Positions 6,368 to 11,772 of a stretch of DNA of 11,772 nt are shown one piece after another (positions within the stretch are counted from its first letter, which is position 1; each line of letters starts with the position of its first letter). The position numbers were made by a program, and so were the translations under genes. Source of the DNA: CAYJAD01 sp964371505 (GTDB taxonomy: Bacteria > Desulfobacterota > Desulfovibrionia > Desulfovibrionales > Desulfovibrionaceae); the NCBI GenBank assembly GCA_964371505.1, contig CAYJNG010000077.1, positions 1 to 11,772 on the forward strand, read 5' to 3'. Below the pieces are notes generated by a model that made no database searches, was not told the DNA's origin, and was given only the letters and a program-made list of their open reading frames with translations.

Positions 6368-6476
6368 TATAATATGTTAAAATAAAACAATAAATAATTT
6401 AAATGAGAAGTTTCTATTTTTCTCACTATTTAGCCCCATGCTGCCTCTTGCACTTCTAGGCAAGAGAAGATATCTT
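6368..6476 (+). promoter_or_regulatory. Possible promoter box and structured leader before the methyltransferase gene
   Basis: The divergent gap 6294-6504 holds a perfect TATAAT at 6368-6373, without a good -35 at the right distance, in an AT-rich stretch. About 70 bases on, a seven-pair hairpin (6445-6451 with 6460-6466, eight-base loop) is directly followed by a 10-base palindrome AAGATATCTT (6467-6476). Position fits a 5' leader or an operator region. No known riboswitch was recognised. Confidence 0.35.
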
Positions 6477-6504
6477 AAGGCCTGAAAAAAATTGAGAGTA
6501 GAGC

Positions 6505-7185
6505 ATGTCCACATCCTTAACATCATATTCCCCCGTTATCCATGTCCGCGTATGCGGAAGAGATTTTGAATTACACCGAGCTTCTGATTTAGAAGAATTA
6601 TGGGATGCCATGACGAGTCAAGTGCGTGTGTCTTCTTTTGAAGATGATGAACGCTTGCCTTATTGGACTGAGCTTTGGCCTTCTTCTGTGGCTCTTTGTA
6701 GTTGGCTGCAGGAGCAACAAGCGCGCATTAGCGGTGCTCGTTGTTTGGACGTGGGGTGCGGTCTTGGGCTTACGGCCATGGTGGGGCAATGGTTAGGGGC
6801 ACATGTGCTTGCCATGGACTATGAAGAAGAGGCTTTGCACTTTGCGTATAAAAACGCCACTGTGAATGGTGTTACACAGCCCCTATGGACAGTGATGGAT
6901 TGGCGTAGGCCAGCCATTCAAAAAAATAGTATAGATTTTTTGTGGGGCGGCGATATTATGTATGAACGGGGTTTTGTGCATCCTGTGCTAAATTTTATTG
7001 ATTATGCTCTTACTAAAGATGGCGTGGCATGGATTGCTGAACCTTGCCGTTCTGTGTATGAGTTTTTTCGGGCAGAGATCATACGTCGCCAATGGGTTGC
7101 TAAAAGAGTGTATGAAAAGCCTGTGGAAGCTTTATACGCGCAAGATGTGCCTGTAACTGTGCAGGTGTGGGAATTGCGACGCTAA
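6505..7185 (+). CDS. Class I SAM-dependent methyltransferase, protein-lysine-methyltransferase-like (METTL20/21 type)
   Basis: 226 residues, a single seven-strand Rossmann methyltransferase. Before the fold is LPYWTELWPSSVAL (51-64), like the P-x-W-x-x-x-W-P segment of METTL20/METTL21 and related bacterial enzymes. Motif I is LDVGCGLGLT (81-90), which binds S-adenosylmethionine; the acidic end of strand 2 is MDYEEEAL (104-111, D105). Motif post-II is GGDIMYERGFVHPVL (148-162), matching the D-x-x-Y-E segment of that group, where it lies at the active site. The substrate is not shown; ETF-beta, ribosomal proteins or a small molecule are all possible. The start ATG 6505 has only a modest ribosome site (GAGAG). 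It is a single gene between a possible structured leader and two hairpins, and is not obviously linked to nikR-folE2. Confidence 0.8.
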   Translation: MSTSLTSYSPVIHVRVCGRDFELHRASDLEELWDAMTSQVRVSSFEDDERLPYWTELWPSSVALCSWLQEQQARISGARCLDVGCGLGLTAMVGQWLGAHVLAMDYEEEALHFAYKNATVNGVTQPLWTVMDWRRPAIQKNSIDFLWGGDIMYERGFVHPVLNFIDYALTKDGVAWIAEPCRSVYEFFRAEIIRRQWVAKRVYEKPVEALYAQDVPVTVQVWELRR

Positions 7186-7189
7186 ACAG

Positions 7190-7254
7190 GCCATCTGTTG
7201 AAAAGCGGTCAGACATGGCTTTTGGTTTGGGTACGCATGTCTTATGCGTTTTTT
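7190..7254 (+). terminator. Two consecutive hairpins, the second a likely terminator
   Basis: The first hairpin pairs GCCATCTG (7190-7197) with CAGACATGGC (7210-7219), with two extra bases on the right side, and is followed by TTTTGGTTT. The second pairs ACGCAT (7233-7238) with ATGCGT (7244-7249) around a GTCTT loop and is followed by five T. Both lie between the methyltransferase stop and nikR, so the two genes probably form separate transcripts. Confidence 0.6.
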
Positions 7255-7264
7255 GTGTAAAACA

Positions 7265-7295
7265 TTGCGTATATATGGCTACCACTGCCTATAAT
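7265..7295 (+). promoter_or_regulatory. Weak candidate promoter for the nikR-folE2 operon
   Basis: A perfect TATAAT lies at 7290-7295 with TTGCGT at 7265-7270, a long 19-base spacer. Transcription from it would begin about 10 bases before the nikR start codon, leaving a very short leader that still holds the GGAG ribosome site. No E. coli-type NikR operator (GTATGA with an inverted TCATAC) was found nearby. Confidence 0.35.
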
Positions 7296-7312
7296 TTTCT
7301 TTGGAGTATTTC

Positions 7313-7732
7313 ATGAGCAAAGTGACACGATTTGGCGTTTCTTTGGACAGTACTTTGCTGGCCTCCTTTGATGCTTTGTGCGAGAAGAATTCTTATGCCA
7401 ATCGTTCTGAGGCCATACGCGACCTTATTCGTAAAGCTTTGGTGGAAGATAGCTGGAATACAGCTCAAAATGAAGCCGCAGGTACTCTTACTCTTGTATA
7501 TGATCACCATAAAAGTGATATTTCCAAAAGGCTTACAGCCTTACAACACGATGCGCATGATTGTATTATTGCTACCTTACATGTGCATTTAGATCATCAT
7601 AATTGTCTTGAAGTTCTTGTGCTTAAAGGAGAGGCTGAACGTATTCGTCAGCTTGCCAACGCTCTTATTTCCATTCGCGGCGTAAAGCATGGGGCTTTTT
7701 CATCCACAACAACCGGTCAGGATTTGGTATAA
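7313..7732 (+). CDS. nikR: NikR-family nickel-responsive transcriptional regulator
   Basis: 139 residues. Residues 1-45 are a ribbon-helix-helix DNA-binding domain (KVTRFGVSLDSTLLASFD, then YANRSEAIRDLIRKAL); residues 55-139 are the ACT-like nickel-binding domain. All four high-affinity ligands of E. coli NikR are present with the same spacing: His79, His90, His92 and Cys98, in ATLHVHLDHHNCLEV. In the known family nickel binding lets the tetramer bind its operator. The start is ATG 7313, with GGAG six bases upstream; a TTG at 7301 is in frame but overlaps that ribosome site. The stop TAA shares one base with the folE2 ATG (TAATG), a sign of translational coupling. No nickel transporter is in view, so its likely target here is its own operon. 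The true metal could be other than nickel. Confidence 0.92.
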   Translation: MSKVTRFGVSLDSTLLASFDALCEKNSYANRSEAIRDLIRKALVEDSWNTAQNEAAGTLTLVYDHHKSDISKRLTALQHDAHDCIIATLHVHLDHHNCLEVLVLKGEAERIRQLANALISIRGVKHGAFSSTTTGQDLV

Positions 7733-8514
7733 TGGAAGACGTGCAAATGGGCCCAGCTTTGGTGCCCTTAGATATAGATAGAGTAGGTATTCAAAATATT
7801 TCTTTACCTGTGGTGGTGCTTGATAGGGCGCAAGGCCGTCAACATAGTGTAGCTAAGGTGTCATTGGGGGTGGAGCTTCCTTCTGCTTTTAAGGGCACGC
7901 ATATGAGCCGCTTTGTGGAAGCTTTGGAAGGATGGGGCGAAGAGCTAGACTATCAATCCATGAAACGCCTATTGCAAGATGTAAAACAACGCTTGCAAGC
8001 ACAAAAAGCCACTATTTCCTTTGCTTTTTCCTATTTTATTCGTAAAAAAGCGCCAGCCAGTCAGCGAGAAGGTTTAATGGATTATCAATGCACGCTCACG
8101 GGAGAAATTGGCAATGATAATGACAAACCTGAATTTTTACTAGAAGTGGAAGTACCTGTTATGTCTGTGTGTCCTTGTTCCAAGGCCATTAGTAATGAGG
8201 GCGCTCATAGTCAACGTACCATGGTACGCATGGCTGTACGTATGCGTAAATTTTTTTGGATTGAAGAGTTGGTAGAAATTGCTGAAGCGGCAGGTTCTTC
8301 GCCTGTGTATAGTTTGCTTAAGCGTGAAGATGAAAAATTTGTAACTGAGGCAGCCTTTGCCAACCCTGCCTTTGTGGAAGATGTGGTGCGAGCAACAGCT
8401 ATTCGTCTTGCTCAGCATGCGCAAGTGGCTTGGTATAGAGTGGAAGTGCAAAGTATGGAATCCATACACAATCACGAAGCCTTTGCGTGTATTGAATCTG
8501 AAAATACAGTTTAG
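7732..8514 (+). CDS. folE2: GTP cyclohydrolase FolE2 (type IB)
   Basis: FolE2 opens GTP to 7,8-dihydroneopterin triphosphate, the first step of folate (and queuosine) synthesis. It replaces the zinc enzyme FolE and, in studied species, works with several metals; in some bacteria it is induced when zinc is scarce. The 260 residues are the usual length. Visible motifs are KGTHMSRF (54-61), the metal/active-site CPCSK (147-151, Cys147), GAHSQR (157-162, His159), SSPVYSLLKREDEK (189-202) and ESIHNHEA (243-250, His246), so all expected residues are present. The ATG overlaps the nikR stop, with AGGA nine bases upstream; a second Met at codon 6 is a less likely start. Its position directly behind a metal-responsive regulator suggests metal-controlled expression. 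No folE is in the window. Confidence 0.95.
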   Translation: MEDVQMGPALVPLDIDRVGIQNISLPVVVLDRAQGRQHSVAKVSLGVELPSAFKGTHMSRFVEALEGWGEELDYQSMKRLLQDVKQRLQAQKATISFAFSYFIRKKAPASQREGLMDYQCTLTGEIGNDNDKPEFLLEVEVPVMSVCPCSKAISNEGAHSQRTMVRMAVRMRKFFWIEELVEIAEAAGSSPVYSLLKREDEKFVTEAAFANPAFVEDVVRATAIRLAQHAQVAWYRVEVQSMESIHNHEAFACIESENTV

Positions 8515-8528
8515 TTAAGGATAGTACG

Positions 8529-8777
8529 ATGTTTAAAGAGTATATTACCGCCTTTTCGGAAGGAAATATTCAAGTAAAGCACGAAGCTTTTCAAGATGAA
8601 GCCATAGTTAAAAAAGTAAAAATACTTCTTAAGTTTTATCCCGGTGTAAAAAAGTCTGACTTTGATGTTGTTGCCGGTACTCTTACGGTCGAGTACGACC
8701 ATAACCGTATTTCGCAAGAAAAAATCATGGATCTTTTGCAACAAGGGGAATCCATTTTAAGTAAGTCTAAAAAATAA
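8529..8777 (+). CDS. Small HMA-fold protein lacking the CxxC metal site
   Basis: 82 residues in one ferredoxin-like HMA-type domain (about 13-75): a first strand with GNIQVKHEAF, helix 1 with VKKVKILLKFYPGV, then TLTVEYDHNRIS and a final helix. It resembles the cysteine-less HMA_2-type domains found alone or at the N-terminus of transport ATPases. The copper/zinc-binding CxxC loop is missing and there is no cysteine at all; His18 and His58 are the only histidines. The function is unknown. It starts 14 bases after folE2 with AAGGA seven bases upstream, so it is the third gene of the nikR operon, and a strong terminator follows. It might interact with the metal-handling proteins or simply be structural; the sequence does not show which. 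Confidence 0.75.
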   Translation: MFKEYITAFSEGNIQVKHEAFQDEAIVKKVKILLKFYPGVKKSDFDVVAGTLTVEYDHNRISQEKIMDLLQQGESILSKSKK

Positions 8778-8796
8778 TACTTGAGATGTGATAGAT

Positions 8797-8829
8797 AAAA
8801 AGGCATGGATGCTGTATCCATGCCTTTTT
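8797..8829. terminator. Bidirectional terminator after the nikR-folE2 operon
   Basis: A perfect 14-pair stem (8797-8810 with 8816-8829), loop GCTGT, is bordered by A and T runs on its two sides. It ends the nikR operon on the + strand and, read from the minus strand, the convergent protease gene. Confidence 0.92.
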
Positions 8830-8886
8830 GTGTTTATATATGTAAAAGGGTGTGCATGCTCGGTATGTTGTATACTTAGCTACTAC

Positions 8887-10830
8887 CTAGTAGCTGAGTC
8901 CTTTTTGCATAACAAGTTGCTTCGCGTATTGCTGTGCTGCTTGAATTTCTTTTTTTGTCATATTTTGTTCAATGACTTTTTTATTCTCTATGGCGGACAG
9001 CATATTTTTCTTTTCAGCTAAATCATAATAAGCCCAAGCATAGGGGAGATTTTTTGTAACCCCCTTACCTTCAGCATACATATTGGCTAAAATAAGTTGC
9101 CCTATTTCTTGAAACTCTTCGCTTGATTCTTGCGCATATTGCAAGGCTTTAGCAAAGTCCTGTTCGGTGCCATCACCGTCGTAATAGTATGCAGCTAAAA
9201 GGGCTTTACTCAGTCCATCATTGCCGTCAGCACCCTTTTGGGCGTATTCAAAGGCTTTTTGAGAATCATTTTTTAATACGGAACTATCATTATAAAGTAA
9301 GCTGAGCATGCCATAGGCAAGCGCCACATCATCTTTGGCAGCTTCGCGTGCATAAGTTAAAGCTCGCTCTTCATCTGCGTCAACGACATTTTCACCATAA
9401 AAATATAGAAAGGAGAGTAGGGCTTTAGCTTCAGGGTCTTGAGCTTTTTCTACGCCCCTTTGTGCCGCTTTAAGGGAAGCAGCCGCATCACGAGCAATGC
9501 CGTATTGCTCTCCAAAAAATTGAAAATGCGCAAGGATAGAAGCGTAATCTGCATCTTGCTTGCTTGCTTTCTTAAGCAGTTCTAAGCCTTGTTGTGGGTT
9601 GTGATAGTCTTCATCAGAGATATAAATAATACCTAGCATACATAGCGCATCGGCATTGTTTTGTGCGGCGGATCTTTGTAGCCACATGAGAGCCATGGCC
9701 ATATTTTCCGGAGCTTCACCCCCTTCCCAATGGGCAATGCCTAAATAGGCCTGAGCCTCGGCATTACCGTTTACTGCTTCGTCATAAAACTCTTTGGCAT
9801 CTCCCGTAAGGCCACGTGGACTGGGCTCTATATCTGAGAGTTGTGGTGCTTGTGTTGCGGAGGAGAAAGGGAAAACGCTGGAGGATGCGCCGCCGCCGAC
9901 AGCATTTACGGCATCTTGTACTATGGTCCCTGCAGCAGCAAAGGGAGATGTTGCATTGTTTTGGGGCTGAGAGCTTGGAACGGGGAGGGGCGTTTGGGTG
10001 TTTTCTGAGCTATCTTGCGATACAAAGGGGAGGCTAGCATGTTGTGTTTTCTGTACAATGCTGGGCTCTATGCCGCAAGAACGTAAAAAGGCCACGGCTT
10101 CATGGGCTGTGAGGGAAGCGTTGATAAAAGCCCCTTCATCATCATCAGTGGCGCCCCATGTATTAATGCCAACCACTTCTCCCCGGCTGTTTACCAAGGG
10201 GCCGCCGCTGTTTCCGCTGGCAATGGCAGCCGTGTGCACAATACTTTTTCTTCCGTGAGAATTTTGTACAAAGGTACTCACATGCCCTTCTGTATAAACC
10301 ACAGGAGGCATGCTGCCACGCTCTCCTTCAAAAAGATTATCAATATTCTTATCGTACTGTGTTACCATATACGGAAAGCCCCACGCGCTTACTTTATCGG
10401 TGCGACGTAGCTCAAGGTTAAATGAAAGCACAGGCAGACTACTTGGCATATCTACTTTAAGAAGAGCATAGTCTTTGACGTTATTATAAACCCATTTAAC
10501 GAGCTCTGCTTCCACCGGAGCAAAATCTTTCCCTACCACATAGAAGGATTCACCATCATTGACCACATGTCCATTGGTAAGAATATAGTTGGGAGCTACC
10601 ACAAAACCAGTACCCATGCTTATGCCATCAGATGTCTCGGTAAAAATAAAAACTGTACTGCTTTCCATGCGTTGAGCAATTTGTATACGTCTTTGCTCTG
10701 CCTTTTCAATGAGACGGTCTATATCATTGGTAGAAGCCAGAGCTTGCGAGCAAGGTATAAAAGGCGTTGCTAGACAAAGAAGTGTTGTAAGAACACTGCT
10801 TTGTAAAAAAATTTTCTTTGTAGAAGCCAT
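8887..10830 (-). CDS. Exported trypsin-like serine protease with C-terminal Sel1/TPR-like repeats
   Basis: 647 residues. Residues 1-32 are a signal peptide (KK, a hydrophobic core, then QALA before STND), so the protein is exported to the periplasm or beyond. Residues 55-255 are a trypsin/DegP-like domain with all three catalytic residues: His88 (TNGHVV), Asp120 (DYALLKVD) and Ser208 (GNSGGPL). No PDZ domain follows. Instead there is a Pro/Ser/Gln-rich linker (about 262-340) and then Sel1/TPR-like helical repeats (343-615), e.g. AQAYLGIAHWEGG and GQLILANMYAEGKGV, which usually bind proteins. An earlier in-frame ATG (10875) has no ribosome site; the ATG at 10830 has AAGGGA and a clean signal peptide. 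No operon partner. It may act as an envelope quality-control protease with the repeats guiding substrates; this is an inference. Confidence 0.88.
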   Translation of the reverse strand: MASTKKIFLQSSVLTTLLCLATPFIPCSQALASTNDIDRLIEKAEQRRIQIAQRMESSTVFIFTETSDGISMGTGFVVAPNYILTNGHVVNDGESFYVVGKDFAPVEAELVKWVYNNVKDYALLKVDMPSSLPVLSFNLELRRTDKVSAWGFPYMVTQYDKNIDNLFEGERGSMPPVVYTEGHVSTFVQNSHGRKSIVHTAAIASGNSGGPLVNSRGEVVGINTWGATDDDEGAFINASLTAHEAVAFLRSCGIEPSIVQKTQHASLPFVSQDSSENTQTPLPVPSSQPQNNATSPFAAAGTIVQDAVNAVGGGASSSVFPFSSATQAPQLSDIEPSPRGLTGDAKEFYDEAVNGNAEAQAYLGIAHWEGGEAPENMAMALMWLQRSAAQNNADALCMLGIIYISDEDYHNPQQGLELLKKASKQDADYASILAHFQFFGEQYGIARDAAASLKAAQRGVEKAQDPEAKALLSFLYFYGENVVDADEERALTYAREAAKDDVALAYGMLSLLYNDSSVLKNDSQKAFEYAQKGADGNDGLSKALLAAYYYDGDGTEQDFAKALQYAQESSEEFQEIGQLILANMYAEGKGVTKNLPYAWAYYDLAEKKNMLSAIENKKVIEQNMTKKEIQAAQQYAKQLVMQKGLSY

Positions 10831-11188
10831 AAAAATCCCTTTATGTATTAAAGCTTGGTGAGATGCCAACACCATAATAAAAAGGTGAACAAAGGTCTAT
10901 ATAAATGGTTTGTGTCATTTGATGCAGAAAATTACATGTAAGAAATGAATTTTTTATAAAAAATATTTTATGAGTACTATTTTCATGTGAAAAAAAGTAT
11001 TATCTAGCCTTTCATAGGTTTAGAAGAAAAAGTGTGTGCTCGATGAAGAAAAAAGGTATACAAAATACATGTTGATTGTTTTTACAATCAATTTTTAGAC
11101 CCTTGACGCTTATATATAGCCTGTGTAGGTTGCAATAATGGGAACTTGCTTCCCCTGTGTTACTTTAAAAAAGGAGAATAGAATCGCC
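10831..11188. other. AT-rich divergent intergenic region between the protease gene and acs
   Basis: 358 bases without a credible gene. An imperfect TATATA box lies near 10898-10903 in the minus direction, with no good -35. The palindrome TTGATTGT/ACAATCAA (11071-11078 with 11083-11090, TTTT loop) is followed by TTTTT and could be an operator or a weak terminator. The likely acs promoter follows it. The stretch 10940-11000 is simple A/T-rich sequence. No riboswitch or small RNA was recognised. Confidence 0.6.
11103..11131 (+). promoter_or_regulatory. Candidate sigma-70 promoter for acs
   Basis: TTGACG (11103-11108), a 17-base spacer and TAGGTT (11126-11131). The -35 is close to consensus and the -10 is weak, so an activator may be needed. 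A transcript would begin near 11138, about 50 bases before the start codon. The palindrome at 11071-11090 lies just upstream, where an activator or repressor could bind. Confidence 0.4.
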
Positions 11189-11772
11189 ATGGCACAAGAT
11201 AGCTTTATTACATTACAAAACGAAAATCGTACTTACATTCCCCCCATGCACAAAAAAGATACTGCATGGGTCAGTAGTCAAGAGGAATATGATGCAATTT
11301 GTCGTAGAGCGCTGGATGATCCCGAAGGATTTTGGGGTGAGCGTGCAAAGCAACTCTTGCATTGGTTTAAGCCATGGGATTCTGTCTTAGATGCAGACTA
11401 CAAAGAACACTCCTATAAGTGGTTTAGCGGCGGTAAACTTAATGCTTCGTACAACTGCATTGATAGGCACCTTATTAACGGCAAGCGCAATAAGGCTGCA
11501 CTCATTTGGCAAGGCGAAGGGGAGCATGAGGTACGCTGCTATACTTATCAAATGATGTATACCGAAGTATGTCGTATTGCTCACGCTTTAAGTTCTTTAC
11601 GTGTGCGTAAAGGCGATAGAGTGGCTCTTTATATGCCCATGATTCCAGAGCTTGTTATTGCCATGTTGGCATGCGCACGCATTGGTGCCATTCATACGGT
11701 TATTTTTTCCGGCTATGCTGAAGGCGGCGTACTTGGGCGTATTCAAGACTGTAAAGCTAAGGTTGTTATCAC
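11189..11772 (+). CDS. acs: Acetyl-CoA synthetase, N-terminal part (3' end outside window)
   Basis: The ATG at 11189 opens a frame that runs without a stop to the window end (194 complete codons). The product begins MAQDSFITLQNENRTYIPP and contains the N-terminal ACAS region: DPEGFWGERAKQLLHWFKPWDSVLD, then KWFSGGKLNASYNCIDRHL, both characteristic of acetate-CoA ligase. The adenylate-forming domain starts with TYQMMYTEVCRIAHAL, GDRVALYMPMIPELVIAMLACARIGAIHTVIFSGY. The enzyme makes acetyl-CoA from acetate, ATP and CoA. The loop after FSGY reads AEGGVLGRI, where many Acs proteins have a sequence like SAEALRDRI, a small local difference. The catalytic and C-terminal parts lie outside the window. 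The ribosome site AAGGAG (11171-11176) is 12 bases from the ATG, slightly far; no closer in-frame start exists. Propionyl-CoA synthetase is less likely. Confidence 0.93.
   Translation, partial: MAQDSFITLQNENRTYIPPMHKKDTAWVSSQEEYDAICRRALDDPEGFWGERAKQLLHWFKPWDSVLDADYKEHSYKWFSGGKLNASYNCIDRHLINGKRNKAALIWQGEGEHEVRCYTYQMMYTEVCRIAHALSSLRVRKGDRVALYMPMIPELVIAMLACARIGAIHTVIFSGYAEGGVLGRIQDCKAKVVI

Noticed and set aside
7301..7312. TTG start for nikR four codons upstream
   Set aside because: The TTG overlaps the GGAG ribosome site that serves the ATG at 7313; family members start at the ATG position.
8788..9021. 77-codon + strand open frame, Cys/Leu/Phe rich
   Set aside because: It begins inside the terminator and runs antisense to the end of the protease gene, without a ribosome site.
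10831..10875. Longer form of the protease beginning at ATG 10875
   Set aside because: No ribosome site precedes it and it would bury the signal peptide 15 residues inside; ATG 10830 has AAGGGA.
11071..11090. FNR binding site
   Set aside because: The FNR consensus has TTGAT and ATCAA separated by four bases; here they are ten apart.

Overview
The window looks like chromosomal DNA of a low-to-mid-GC relative of the Desulfovibrionaceae (Desulfobacterota). This is an inference from gene content and protein style: ArgJ, CvpA-MazG, a NikR-type regulator joined to FolE2, a cysteine-less HMA protein, and Acs. No rRNA, tRNA, CRISPR array, insertion sequence or phage gene was seen, so the organism cannot be fixed from this window alone.

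Layout. (1) 1-359: 3' end of fusA (EF-G), + strand. (2) 360-915: a 556-base intergenic region with two related hairpin elements (353-480 and 581-706), a strong terminator between them (509-542) and a perfect 54-base palindrome (831-884) just before argJ. (3) 916-2106: argJ, +. (4) 2176-4887, minus strand: a large GT-C-like membrane protein gene (2638-4887), then a small secreted protein gene (2176-2571) whose frame is interrupted by one TGA and continues to TAG, a candidate selenoprotein. argJ and this small gene converge on a shared terminator (2129-2165). (5) 4996-6293, minus strand: cvpA-mazG with a promoter upstream. (6) 6505-7185, +: a protein-methyltransferase-like gene. (7) 7313-8777, +: a tight nikR-like / folE2 / HMA-like operon ending in a terminator (8797-8829). 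(8) 8887-10830, minus strand: an exported trypsin-like protease with Sel1-type repeats. (9) 11189 to the end, +: 5' part of acs.

How the genes relate. The clearest functional unit is nikR-folE2-HMA. A nickel-type regulator with all four metal ligands overlaps, by one base, the gene for the metal-flexible type IB GTP cyclohydrolase, and an HMA-fold protein without CxxC follows 14 bases later, which suggests metal-responsive folate or pterin synthesis. cvpA-mazG is a housekeeping pair. argJ, fusA and acs are core metabolism or translation genes standing alone.

The two most noteworthy items are the candidate UGA-selenocysteine gene at 2176-2571, with a plausible SECIS hairpin 22 bases after the UGA, and the paired hairpin elements between fusA and argJ, which keep their unpaired segments and apical loop while the stems differ but stay complementary.
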